Positions 7,763 to 15,787 of a DNA stretch of 20,728 bases are shown here, piece after piece; positions within the stretch are counted from its first letter, which is position 1, and every line of letters starts with the position of its first letter. The stretch comes from Bacteriovoracaceae bacterium. Lineage in GTDB: Bacteria; Bdellovibrionota; Bacteriovoracia; Bacteriovoracales; Bacteriovoracaceae. The notes beneath the pieces were generated by a model, which was not told where the DNA came from, did not search any database, and saw only the letters and a program-made list of their open reading frames with translations. Both the position numbers and the translations under genes were made by a program. The stretch is taken from positions 1-20,728 of the forward strand of contig JAGLCH010000138.1 of NCBI GenBank assembly GCA_023146355.1, in the 5' to 3' direction.

Positions 7763-8617
7763 TTAGTTTATATTTTCATTCATTGCATCAGAAATCAAGT
7801 TCTCATTTTCTGACTTTTCCTCATTTTCATCCTCGAAACCATCGGCCAATTCGATGTCGAAGTCCTTGAAATCAGAGGTAACATCGATGTAAATTTTTTC
7901 ACTATCTTCATTTTGAAATATTCGAATCTTATTTAGTCTGGCCAACTCTAACAGTGAAATAAAAGTGATAATCACATTTGTAACATCTCGGTCCTGTTCT
8001 TCAACAGAATCATCTTTTATCAGTATTTCGTCAAAATTAGATTGAACACCTTTCTGAAGGTAGCTCTTTAAGAAGTTGAGCTTCTCTTTTATTGAAAGTC
8101 TGTCACGAGTAACAACCGTATATTTTCTCTTATTTTTCTGGATCAATTCAACCATACTTATAGTTAATTTATCCATATCCATAGGAGTAAGAATAGAATC
8201 GATAATCGATTTACGATCTACCCTTGGCTTTACAAAAATCTCGTGTCCCTTCTTTGGAAGATTCCAAAGCTTCTCACCCAACTTTTGAAATTTCTGAAGA
8301 TCTTCAAGCCTTCTGATTAGTTCGGCCTCTGAAATTACGGTTTCACTTCCACCGTTAATTCCACCATCCTTGCTCTCTTCTTCAGTCACACATGACTTTG
8401 ACTTGATGAGAAGCAGGGTTGATGCCATGAAGAGATACTCTCCAGCAAGGTCAAAATTTAGCTCACGCATTTTTGCAAGATAACCCAGGTACTGCTGAGT
8501 AATCTTGGTCAGATCAAGCTTGCGAACATCCATCTCTTCTCTTTGAACGAGGTGAAGGAGAAGACCTAAGGGTCCATCAAAATTGTCCGTTTTAACTTGA
8601 ATAGAGGTATCTAGCAT
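7763..8617 (-). CDS. scpA: Segregation and condensation protein ScpA (kleisin)
   Basis: A 284-residue kleisin that bridges the SMC dimer heads and binds a ScpB dimer. The N-terminal SMC-binding region carries the family signature FDGPLGLLLHLVQREEMDV (13-31), followed by TQQYLGYL and LAGEYLFMASTLLLIKSK. A C-terminal winged helix that touches the SMC head lies around 213-247 (VIITFISLLELARLNKI). The last 40 residues are acidic (DENEEKSENEN), echoing the acidic tails of ScpB next door. The ATG (8617) is preceded by TAGGAAG and sits only 6 bases past the trpS stop, so the two are probably translationally coupled. Length is normal for the family. Confidence 0.95.
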   Translation of the reverse strand: MLDTSIQVKTDNFDGPLGLLLHLVQREEMDVRKLDLTKITQQYLGYLAKMRELNFDLAGEYLFMASTLLLIKSKSCVTEEESKDGGINGGSETVISEAELIRRLEDLQKFQKLGEKLWNLPKKGHEIFVKPRVDRKSIIDSILTPMDMDKLTISMVELIQKNKRKYTVVTRDRLSIKEKLNFLKSYLQKGVQSNFDEILIKDDSVEEQDRDVTNVIITFISLLELARLNKIRIFQNEDSEKIYIDVTSDFKDFDIELADGFEDENEEKSENENLISDAMNENIN

Positions 8618-8623
8618 CGCTTC

Positions 8624-9604
8624 CTACTTATAAAAACCAATCTTCTCTTGAAGATTTTCCCAATTGGGAACAATTACTTTTTTTGCCTTTTTAATTCCGT
8701 CACGAAGAACAATATCCACTTCTTCATCAGTGATCGTATTCATCTTTTCAGCAATAGGCATCAACTCTTCTTTCATAGAATCGCCTAGCTTTTGCTTACA
8801 AACACCACAACCAAGCTTTGCTCCACGACAGTGCTGATCAATAATTTGAACGTCCTCTTTTGAAGAAAATACCTTGTGGTAGTCGTAAATGGAGCAATTC
8901 TCAGGATTTCCAGGAGCGTCAATCCCCTCACGAGTGTCATCTGTTTTAATTTTGTTTATTTTTTTCTGAAGACTCTTTGGAGTCTCGCGAAGAGAGATGG
9001 TGTTACCAAGAGAAGAGCTCATCTTCTTTCCACCAAGACCCTCAAGCTTTGGAACCTCAGTCAAAAGTGCCTCAGGTTCGGGGAGGTTTGTCTTATAAGT
9101 TCGATTAAACTTTCTGACAATCTCGCGGCTAATCTCAATGTGAGAGACCTGATCTTCCCCCACTGGAACATACTTTCCATGAACAATTGCGACATCTGCG
9201 GCCTGAAGAATGGGATAGGTATAAAAACCTAAGTTATCCAACTTCTTTTGAAAGTTGTGCTCTTTCATATCTTTCCAGCTAGGACTTCTATCTGCCCATC
9301 CCGGAGGTGTGAGACACAAAAAGATCTGCGAGAGATTTAAAATTTCAGGGATCGAAGATTGATTATAGATAACGACCTTATTGGGATCAATACCGCAAGC
9401 TAGCCATCCACGAACATATTCTCGACGTGACTTATTAACAACATCAACTTCCTCATGGTTACTGGTCATGGCATGCCAATCAGCTACAAAGAAAAAACAC
9501 TGGTGCTTATCCTGTAACCCAATCCAATTTTTAATTACTCCAACGTAGTGGCCGATGTGAAGGTCACCTGTGGGGCGCATTCCACTTAAAACAATATCAC
9601 TCAT
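8624..9604 (-). CDS. trpS: Tryptophanyl-tRNA synthetase
   Basis: A 326-residue class I aminoacyl-tRNA synthetase that charges tRNA-Trp in the cytoplasm. The HIGH signature is intact as HIGH (16-19, within PTGDLHIGHYVG). The KMSKS loop appears as KMSSS (194-198, within GGKKMSSSLGN), the normal bacterial TrpRS form. Between them YPILQAADVAI and VPVGEDQVSHIEISREI match the tryptophan-binding core. A CxxC-like stretch (HCRGAKLGCGVCKQ) lies near 260-275. The length is typical. The ATG at 9604 follows AGGGG and begins 9 bases after the M50 protease stop. No trp attenuator or T-box was seen in front of it, as expected for an internal operon gene. Confidence 0.97.
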   Translation of the reverse strand: MSDIVLSGMRPTGDLHIGHYVGVIKNWIGLQDKHQCFFFVADWHAMTSNHEEVDVVNKSRREYVRGWLACGIDPNKVVIYNQSSIPEILNLSQIFLCLTPPGWADRSPSWKDMKEHNFQKKLDNLGFYTYPILQAADVAIVHGKYVPVGEDQVSHIEISREIVRKFNRTYKTNLPEPEALLTEVPKLEGLGGKKMSSSLGNTISLRETPKSLQKKINKIKTDDTREGIDAPGNPENCSIYDYHKVFSSKEDVQIIDQHCRGAKLGCGVCKQKLGDSMKEELMPIAEKMNTITDEEVDIVLRDGIKKAKKVIVPNWENLQEKIGFYK

Positions 9605-9613
9605 AAAAAACCC

Positions 9614-10267
9614 CTATACGAGCAAGGTATAAAAAGCTCCGATCATAAGTTTTCCCATCATTAAAAATGGGCCCAAAATATATGACCAAATATTGGTAAA
9701 CATTAAAAAGATAAAAATAAAGAAAGAGTAACGCGCCAAAGCGAGATACTGCATCATCATCCGGTCATCCATAAATGATGCTGCCATTTTTGAACCATCT
9801 AATGGCGGGATAGGAATTAAATTGAAAACAGCTAAGATGATATTGATATAAACAGAAAACTCCAACATCTTATTAAATGCAGGCTTAAGTGCAAAAGATG
9901 AAGGAATATAAATGTAGCAAGCCGCTAGTAGAAATGCGGAGATTGTACAGATAATAAGGTTTGCAAGGGGTCCAGCAAAACTAACCCAAAAAATTCCTTT
10001 TCGGTAGTGGGAAAAAGAACTGGGTCTGGTGATCACCGGCTTGGCCCATCCAAATGCAATACCACCCATGGCCGCCGTAATAAGAGGGAGAATTACTGTT
10101 CCCAACGGGTCGATATGGGGGGCCGGATTAAAGGTTAAACGCCCGTGATCTCGAGCAGTTGTATCTCCAAAACGGAGTGCCATCCATGCGTGGGCGTACT
10201 CATGGGCAATGATCGCAACGAGAAATACAGGCAAAGAGACAGCAATATTACTAATAGTTTGTTCCAT
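9614..10267 (-). CDS. Site-2 protease family (M50) membrane metallopeptidase
   Basis: An integral inner-membrane zinc protease of the small cyanobacterial/bacterial S2P-like M50 group without a PDZ domain. From Met at 10267, zinc ligands lie in HEYAH (22-26) inside the first membrane segment (SLPVFLVAIIAHEYAHAWMA), and the third ligand in NLIPIPPLDGS (149-159). FGDTTARDHGRLTFNPAPHIDPLG and FGWAKPV are family hallmarks. About four to five hydrophobic segments are visible; substrates of this group are mostly unknown. The start is uncertain: an ATG at 10330 would add 21 residues including a CPHC pair, but 217 residues fits the family better. Neither start has a clear ribosome site. A weak TTGCCA-18-TATCTT pair (10304-10275) would start transcription almost at 10267, so the message could be leaderless. 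It is the first gene of the operon leading to trpS. Confidence 0.88.
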   Translation of the reverse strand: MEQTISNIAVSLPVFLVAIIAHEYAHAWMALRFGDTTARDHGRLTFNPAPHIDPLGTVILPLITAAMGGIAFGWAKPVITRPSSFSHYRKGIFWVSFAGPLANLIICTISAFLLAACYIYIPSSFALKPAFNKMLEFSVYINIILAVFNLIPIPPLDGSKMAASFMDDRMMMQYLALARYSFFIFIFLMFTNIWSYILGPFLMMGKLMIGAFYTLLV

Positions 10268-10389
10268 GGCAGAAAAGATACCAAAATGAGGAGGCCATTG
10301 GCAATGGGGACAAACGTACGAGCGGCGCATCAAGTGGTAAAAAGTATTGGGTTTCTTAAAAAATTGGCTCGTGTAAAAATATAGTAACT

Positions 10390-11409
10390 ATGAATATTTT
10401 CAGGACTCTTGTCGCCACCGGCATACTCATATCCTTACCTCAAATCAGTGCTGCATTAAACAGTTCAGGGGAAGAATTAAGCAGTTATTTCAAAAAAAAC
10501 CATTCCCTATTTGAACGTTTATATACCCTCGATGCCCAGGGCCATAATCGCTACATCCCCAAAGATCTACCTCGCTTGGCCTCCGAAGCTCCTGTGACGA
10601 CCCATAAAGTTCAAATCGCTCTAATTAAAGGTGCCATTGTAAAAGATCTAATCAGCAAAAAGATCTATTCAATAAAAAAGAGAGTATTTGCTTGGGCCCT
10701 AGTTAACGAGAATGCCCCCTACACCTTTATTGTGATGGATAAGAGCGGAAATCCCGTCTATCAAACCCATACTCGCTTTGTTATCCCGATTAAAGACGAT
10801 ATCAATATCGGCGCCGTGCCTATTCACTACACTCCTTATTTTAAAATTGAAGGTCCCACGACCCATGATAAATCATTCAAAATCGAAAACTATTTGAGCT
10901 TTGGATTTGAAAAAATTTCTTACCCCATTGCCTCTCAATACAACGGAGATGAAGAGACATCAACAGTTGCCACGAGAGTAGAACTTAGAAGTTATTTTCC
11001 CTTTAAGTTTCCCATAAGGCCCGGATTAGCACTTAGCTTTCAACGGGGAATTGGAAGTGGACCAACCTCTAATCACTCATGGATGGCAATTGAGCTGGGT
11101 CCAGCATTTAGGTATCGCGCCTATCAAGGAGCGGCCCATAATATCGACTTATCGCTCTTTGGCGGCCGCTCACTTTACTATCAAGCAGAATTTGAAAATC
11201 AGTCAGTGGGGCTACAATCAAGCTTCGCTGGTTTCGCTGTAGAAGATGTCTACCATACTAAATATGGAGGTTTTACAGCAGGTCTTGAACTTAGAATTTT
11301 CGATGTAAAAAACTTCGACGGCACAACGGAAATGGATATAAAAAAACGTAATCAGCGCAGTAGTAGTATCTCACTTTTTTTTGGTAAGGAGCTAAACTTA
11401 AGCCTATGA
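10390..11409 (+). CDS. Exported protein with probable SH3-like region and outer-membrane barrel
   Basis: I do not recognise a named family. The 339-residue protein begins with a Sec signal peptide (about 1-21, MNIFRTLV then a hydrophobic stretch to QISA). Residues about 70-135 (ALIKGAIVKDLISKKIYSIK and onward to THTRFV) form alternating strands similar to the N-terminal region of the next gene. From about 165 onward, alternating hydrophobic/polar strands (TRVELRSYFPFKFPIRPGLALS, MAIELGPAFRYRAY, NIDLSLFGGRSLYY, FTAGLELRIFDV, SSISLFFGKEL) suggest an outer-membrane beta-barrel. The ATG lacks a ribosome site, and TATAGT lies only 4 bases before it, so translation may be leaderless. It overlaps the next gene by 4 bases (ATGA). 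Confidence 0.78.
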   Translation: MNIFRTLVATGILISLPQISAALNSSGEELSSYFKKNHSLFERLYTLDAQGHNRYIPKDLPRLASEAPVTTHKVQIALIKGAIVKDLISKKIYSIKKRVFAWALVNENAPYTFIVMDKSGNPVYQTHTRFVIPIKDDINIGAVPIHYTPYFKIEGPTTHDKSFKIENYLSFGFEKISYPIASQYNGDEETSTVATRVELRSYFPFKFPIRPGLALSFQRGIGSGPTSNHSWMAIELGPAFRYRAYQGAAHNIDLSLFGGRSLYYQAEFENQSVGLQSSFAGFAVEDVYHTKYGGFTAGLELRIFDVKNFDGTTEMDIKKRNQRSSSISLFFGKELNLSL

Positions 11410-12434
11410 AAATAGTAGTTCTTCTCCTTTTAGCAATGCTTTCACACACTGCCCTCTCGGCTACAGCTATGGTTATTGCTCATCGCGCCCCTATGTTTAA
11501 ATATCAAAAGATGGATTCAGTGGTCTATCAATATATTAGCAGAGGAGAGAAAATATTTATCAATAATAAACATATTGATCGCACCTTTTTAACTAATTAC
11601 CGAGCAGATAACTCAATCGGAAAAGAGCTTGTTATAGAGTCTAAGTACTACACCACAAGTGATCGCATTGGGCGCACAGCATATATTTTAAAGAGACATG
11701 TGAAAATCATTTACAATGATACTCGTGAGCTCGACTCCCCTGTATCACTTGGAGATAAAGACGATACCGATTACAGAATTAAAAGTAAGCTCCCTAAGGA
11801 CTATCCATTTATCCACAAGAAAAATCGTTACTCCACGCTCATGCTAGCAACAGAAACGACTTCAAAAAATAGCTATCCTTACCCGAACCAAATAAATAAA
11901 GACAGTATTGGTGATCGATATAAACTTGCTGCGATTGCCGCTTGGAAGGCCGACTTTGATAAACTAGACCGATTTTACTTTGGCACTAAAGGCCATATAT
12001 CATTTTCCCAGAACAAGTACTTTTTCATAAATGGCACTATGGCCAATGAGGCAAATCTGATACTTGGTATAGGTCCTTATGCTTCATATGATTTCTATAA
12101 ATCAGAAAATATTATCCTGCGCCTCGGTGGAGGAATAACTCTAAACTTCCACAGAGCTAAGATATCTCAAGACTCAGACGATGGTTTTAGGGATCGACAG
12201 TACTATGACTCCCTATTTTTTGCCCCAGAAGTTACACTTGATTTTGTAAAACGCGAGATATTTGAAAAAATTGACTTACTAGTAGGTAGCTCAATTAGAG
12301 TTAACCAGCCATATACGCTCAAAACTAAAATGAAAAAATACGAAAAAGAGATATGGAGTTCAAATCAAGACCAGATTGAGCATCCACTCGGCATAAATAT
12401 CGACTTTGGCATAGGCCTTAGCTACAAATTTTAA
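11406..12434 (+). CDS. Exported SH3-like / outer-membrane beta-barrel protein
   Basis: A 342-residue exported protein of unrecognised family. A signal peptide covers about 1-18 (MKIVVLLLLAMLSHTALS). Residues about 20-105 resemble a bacterial SH3-like domain (APMFKYQKMDSVVYQYISRG, then GEKIFIN, DRIGRTAYILKRHVKIIYND), a layout I recall from Bdellovibrio-type secreted proteins. From about 185 there are repeated amphipathic strands (YFGTKGHISFS, NLILGIGPYASYDF, IILRLGGGITLNF, FFAPEVTLDFV, IDLLVGSSIRV). It ends in Phe (GIGLSYKF), the usual C-terminal signal for assembly by the BAM complex. Its start codon overlaps the stop of the previous gene, so the two are cotranslated and probably act together. 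Barrel and export are inferred from pattern; ligand or role is unknown. Confidence 0.82.
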   Translation: MKIVVLLLLAMLSHTALSATAMVIAHRAPMFKYQKMDSVVYQYISRGEKIFINNKHIDRTFLTNYRADNSIGKELVIESKYYTTSDRIGRTAYILKRHVKIIYNDTRELDSPVSLGDKDDTDYRIKSKLPKDYPFIHKKNRYSTLMLATETTSKNSYPYPNQINKDSIGDRYKLAAIAAWKADFDKLDRFYFGTKGHISFSQNKYFFINGTMANEANLILGIGPYASYDFYKSENIILRLGGGITLNFHRAKISQDSDDGFRDRQYYDSLFFAPEVTLDFVKREIFEKIDLLVGSSIRVNQPYTLKTKMKKYEKEIWSSNQDQIEHPLGINIDFGIGLSYKF

Positions 12435-12500
12435 AAGAGCTCACTTCCCTTTATTATCAGATATTTAATTGTGAACTTTTTCTTATATTTGTCTAAAGTT

Positions 12501-12528
12501 TTGACACTTCAGTCCGAAAAGTTAAATG
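12501..12528 (+). promoter_or_regulatory. Possible promoter of the two small genes
   Basis: A consensus -35 TTGACA (12501-12506) is followed 15-16 bases on by TTAAAT/TAAATG (12522-12528), an imperfect -10. Transcription would begin around 12535, about 47 bases ahead of the 68-residue gene. A pair of GGCC blocks frames the leader just before the ribosome site. Confidence 0.4.
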
Positions 12529-12581
12529 AGACGCCACAAAGGGCGGCCAAAATTTTCTAGCAGTATGGCCAGGAGGGTTTT

Positions 12582-12788
12582 ATGAAAAACGCAATCGAAT
12601 CTGAAGTACTTTTTCAACAACTAGGTAGTAGTTGGTACGCATTCTCTGAAGTAGAGAACGACGTAATTTACTCGGCACTACCAGAAGGAATGGACCCTAG
12701 AACTATAAAACTTGAGCTCTTCGAAGTTATCGAAGGTCACATGGAAAAGGTAGCTGATTTTCACCGCTCGCAGGGCGCTGTAGCTTAA
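12582..12788 (+). CDS. Small hypothetical protein (68 residues)
   Basis: I do not recognise it. The near-perfect ribosome site CAGGAGGG lies 7 bases before the ATG, the best in the window, so high translation is likely. The protein is acidic and soluble with no signal or membrane segment: an N-terminal part rich in aromatic residues (SSWYAFSEV), PEGMDPRTIKLELFEVIEGH that looks like a strand and helix, and a short polar tail. It is followed after 26 bases by another small gene and a strong terminator, so the two form a compact unit. Confidence 0.75.
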   Translation: MKNAIESEVLFQQLGSSWYAFSEVENDVIYSALPEGMDPRTIKLELFEVIEGHMEKVADFHRSQGAVA

Positions 12789-12814
12789 TCACCTTTCCAA
12801 TATAGAGGTTACAA

Positions 12815-12997
12815 ATGGGAGCTCCAAAATTAGTGCCCAAAAGTCACGGCTTAGCGGAGGATGCAAAATCTAAAGCAAGACAAGATAAGATGCTAATATC
12901 ACAGTACCTCGACCGAATAAAAAAACTGGTGCGTGAACCCAAAAAGGCCGCACAGGCCGCACAAATAATAGAAGAGATTCTAAGTAATAAGAAATAA
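12815..12997 (+). CDS. Small Lys-rich hypothetical protein (60 residues)
   Basis: I do not recognise it. AGAGGTT precedes the ATG. The protein is basic and almost wholly helical by composition, with Lys/Arg/Ala-rich stretches (AEDAKSKARQDKMLISQYLD, REPKKAAQAAQIIEEILSNK), suggesting a small nucleic-acid- or protein-binding helix pair. It is the second of a two-gene unit and is closed by a terminator six bases after its stop. Good ribosome site and terminator position support a real gene despite its size. Confidence 0.68.
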   Translation: MGAPKLVPKSHGLAEDAKSKARQDKMLISQYLDRIKKLVREPKKAAQAAQIIEEILSNKK

Positions 12998-13002
12998 GCT
13001 AT

Positions 13003-13024
13003 AAGGGACCCTAGGGTCCCTTTT
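13003..13024 (+). terminator. Rho-independent terminator after the small genes
   Basis: AAGGGACC pairs with GGTCCCTT around a short CTAG-centred loop, followed by a run of T's (TTTTCT). It separates the small-gene unit from trmB downstream. Confidence 0.82.
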
Positions 13025-13117
13025 CTATGGTCAATAGTAAGACATTGCTGTCGACACTGAGGCAAATATTTGATACGAAGTGCCAAATATAAAATTCTTC
13101 TCTGGATTGATTCAACT

Positions 13118-13813
13118 ATGACTGACAAGGCATACTCGAAAGAGTTTAAGTACACTCACAATAACCCCTACCATGACCGTTTAGAGGAATTTTCTGAATT
13201 CGTCATGAGAGACCTAGAGGCCGAAGCACACGCTGGAAACTGGAATTCGCAGGTCTTTAAAAGAGATGCTCACCTCTGCGTGGAAATTGGCTCAGGCTAT
13301 GGCCATTTTATGATGGATTACTGTGAGAAAAACCCTAAAATCAATTTCATAGGACTCGACTACCGCTTTAAGCGCAGTTATGCCCTTGCCAAAAAACTTG
13401 CCGAGCATCCAAATGATAACTTCCGCTACCTCCGCGCCAAGGGTGAGAGAATACACCACACCTTTGCTAAAGATGAAGTCGACACCTTATTTTACTTTTT
13501 TCCAGATCCTTGGCCTAAAACCCGGCACCACAAAAAGAGACTATTTCAAGCACCTTTTATTGAGGCCGCAAATCAAGTAATAGCTCCAGGCGGAAGAATT
13601 TTTATCAAAACTGACCATGACGATTACGCAGAGTGGATGCGCGAAGTGATTGCAGCACAAGACAAGTTCGACTGTGTTATGGATACAAGTGATCTGCGCG
13701 GTGAACACCCTGAGCATTTCCTAGCGAGTTTTTCGACTAAGTTTGAGAAGATATTCATCGAAAAGGGTATCAAGATTAAGGCCTTCGAACTCGTATCACG
13801 CAAAGGATTGTAA
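13118..13813 (+). CDS. trmB: tRNA (guanine-N7-)-methyltransferase
   Basis: A 231-residue SAM-dependent enzyme that makes m7G at position 46 of the tRNA variable loop. The SAM site is CVEIGSGYGHF (about 54-64), with IGLDYRFKRS after it. The family signature FFPDPWPKTRHHKKRL runs through 127-142, and GGRIFIKTDHDDYAEWM covers 158-174. The start chosen is the ATG at 13118; an in-frame TTG at 13070 would add 16 residues without homology to the usual N-terminus. The ribosome site is weak at both. It is the first gene of an operon, followed 5 bases later by dnaG. Confidence 0.95.
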   Translation: MTDKAYSKEFKYTHNNPYHDRLEEFSEFVMRDLEAEAHAGNWNSQVFKRDAHLCVEIGSGYGHFMMDYCEKNPKINFIGLDYRFKRSYALAKKLAEHPNDNFRYLRAKGERIHHTFAKDEVDTLFYFFPDPWPKTRHHKKRLFQAPFIEAANQVIAPGGRIFIKTDHDDYAEWMREVIAAQDKFDCVMDTSDLRGEHPEHFLASFSTKFEKIFIEKGIKIKAFELVSRKGL

Positions 13814-13818
13814 AATAC

Positions 13819-15762
13819 ATGTCTTGGGATGACCTAAAAGATCGGATTAAAGAGATCCCGATCACCTCCATTGTAGAGAACTTTATCCCCCTAAAAAAGC
13901 AGGGCTCTAGCATGGTTGGCTGCTGCCCCTTTCATGGAGACAAAAATCCCTCTATGCACGTTTCAGATTCCAAAGGGATCTTCAAGTGCTTTGTATGTGA
14001 ATCTGCTGGTGACTCAATAACTTTTGTTCAGAAATATATGAATGTCGACTTTCGTGAATCGATGAAAGAGATTTGCAAAATTTCGGGGCTTCCCTTTGAG
14101 AGCTTTGTTCAAGAAAAAAAGGCATCACCCAAATTTGATACAGCTGACAAAATCTTAAATGTGGCAATGAAAATTTATCGAAAGCACGGCGAAAAAAACA
14201 ATCCCGAGTTTGATAAATTTTTAAAAACGAGAAAGCTCGCCCCTGATCACGCTAAAGAATTTATGCTCGGTTTTTCTCCAAAGAATCACTCCGTCTATAA
14301 CTATCTCAGCGGTCTTAAAGATCCCAACCAAAAGGCCCTCGCACTTTCTATCGCAAAAGAGATTGGGATGATTGGGCAAAATGATAACGGCGACTTTTAT
14401 GATAAGTTTAGGCAAAGAGTGATGTTTCCCATCTGGGATCAACATGGTCGCATGACAGGATTTTCCAGTCGCGCTGTTTTTGACTGGCAAAAAGCAAAGT
14501 ACATGAACTCCAGTGACTCTTTTATGTTTAATAAAAGTAAAAACCTCTTTGGCCTCCATCGCTCAAAAAACATGATAAGAGAGAAAGGATTTGTCATTGT
14601 TGCTGAAGGTCATATGGACCTGATCGTCATGCACCAGCACGGCTTTATAAACTCCGTTGCCATTATGGGAACTGCAATGCCCCAAAGTTCGATTGATATA
14701 CTGAAGCGTTACTCAAAGAATTTTTATATGGCATTAGACTCTGATAAGGCGGGCTTCAATGCCATGAAGCGAATTCTTCCCGACCTTCTAAAGAGTGAGA
14801 TCTCAGCAAAACATATCAATTACGCTCCCTATAAAGACGCAGATGATCTAATCCAAGCAGAGGGAACGATTGAATTTCAAAAAAGAATTGATGATGCTAG
14901 AGATTTAGCCGATGTAATTCTAGAGGCGGAAATTCCCGACACTATCCCTACCCCTCTCAATCAAAAATTTGATATTTTAAAAGGGATGTTTGAGATTTTG
15001 GCCCCCCTTGGGGACTCCCTCGAAGCATCAGAGCGCCTAGTAGACATGGCGCGTCGTCTGGGATTAAAGTCAGACTCTGCTCAGATCTCCGGAGAATTTA
15101 AAAAATACCTTGAGGCCGAATCTGCACGAGCGGCCCGAAAGCCCATTCGCAACACTCCGCAACAAAAGGTCTCTTCTCCCCCACATGACCGGCCACAAAT
15201 TCATGATGCTCCCCCTATGGACATGACTCCCCCTCCCGACATGGATGGGCCCATTTATTATGATGAAGAGATGATGGAAAATACGGCACAAGCTCTTGAA
15301 ATCATAAGAATCACTAAAAGAGAAAAAAACCTCATAAAAACACTCATAGAATGCCCTGACTGCTTTACTGAAGGGGGGTTCAAAAACATCATTGAACTAA
15401 TAGACAATCCTCTGATAAAGGGATATGTTAACCAATTAAGAGATGTCTTCGATGATATCGATGACAACTCTTATCCAGGAATTTTAAAAGATATTGTCAA
15501 CTCTGAGGACTACCCCCTCCCAATAAAAGAGGTAGTGTTTCTCGCAGTGGACAATTATAAGCATGTTAATTTTGATCAAAAGACGGTTAAAATGGTCTTG
15601 AAAGATTTGATCAAAAACATGGAGCTTAACCGGATTGAATCCGCTATAGACGCCCTTGTAGATGAGCAGAAGAACTGTGTCACTCAAGAGCAACTCAACG
15701 TCTTAGGCACAAAAAAGATCCAGCTAAAGCGTGACTTAGTGAAGAAAATATCACAAAAATAA
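13819..15762 (+). CDS. dnaG: DNA primase
   Basis: A 647-residue DnaG primase that lays RNA primers at the replication fork in contact with the DnaB helicase. A CHC2 zinc-binding domain covers 1-95, with ligands Cys36, His39, Cys57 and Cys60 (CPFH ... CFVC). The central catalytic core has the RNA-polymerase basic domain (FRQRVMFPIWDQHGRMTGFS) and a TOPRIM fold with AEGHMD (Glu262, Asp266) and ALDSDKAG (Asp306, Asp308). A Pro/Met-rich linker (about 444-480) precedes a C-terminal helical domain (about 485-647) that should bind helicase. AAAGGA lies before the ATG, within the trmB end. Replication, tRNA modification and sigma genes share one transcript with rpoD next. Confidence 0.97.
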   Translation: MSWDDLKDRIKEIPITSIVENFIPLKKQGSSMVGCCPFHGDKNPSMHVSDSKGIFKCFVCESAGDSITFVQKYMNVDFRESMKEICKISGLPFESFVQEKKASPKFDTADKILNVAMKIYRKHGEKNNPEFDKFLKTRKLAPDHAKEFMLGFSPKNHSVYNYLSGLKDPNQKALALSIAKEIGMIGQNDNGDFYDKFRQRVMFPIWDQHGRMTGFSSRAVFDWQKAKYMNSSDSFMFNKSKNLFGLHRSKNMIREKGFVIVAEGHMDLIVMHQHGFINSVAIMGTAMPQSSIDILKRYSKNFYMALDSDKAGFNAMKRILPDLLKSEISAKHINYAPYKDADDLIQAEGTIEFQKRIDDARDLADVILEAEIPDTIPTPLNQKFDILKGMFEILAPLGDSLEASERLVDMARRLGLKSDSAQISGEFKKYLEAESARAARKPIRNTPQQKVSSPPHDRPQIHDAPPMDMTPPPDMDGPIYYDEEMMENTAQALEIIRITKREKNLIKTLIECPDCFTEGGFKNIIELIDNPLIKGYVNQLRDVFDDIDDNSYPGILKDIVNSEDYPLPIKEVVFLAVDNYKHVNFDQKTVKMVLKDLIKNMELNRIESAIDALVDEQKNCVTQEQLNVLGTKKIQLKRDLVKKISQK

Positions 15763-15787
15763 ACAACCTGTATGAAGGAGCCTCTGA

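Noticed and set aside
9614..10267. M50 protease as RseP (sigma-E pathway)
   Set aside because: There is no PDZ domain and the protein is half the RseP length; it belongs to the short S2P-like group with no assigned sigma-factor role.
13070..13117. TTG start extending TrmB by 16 residues
   Set aside because: The added residues do not look like a TrmB N-terminus and no ribosome site precedes them.
12844..13155. A 103-codon minus-strand open frame over the 60-residue gene and the trmB leader
   Set aside because: It crosses the strong hairpin terminator at 13003-13024 and the start of trmB, and lacks a ribosome site; the + strand reading explains the region better.
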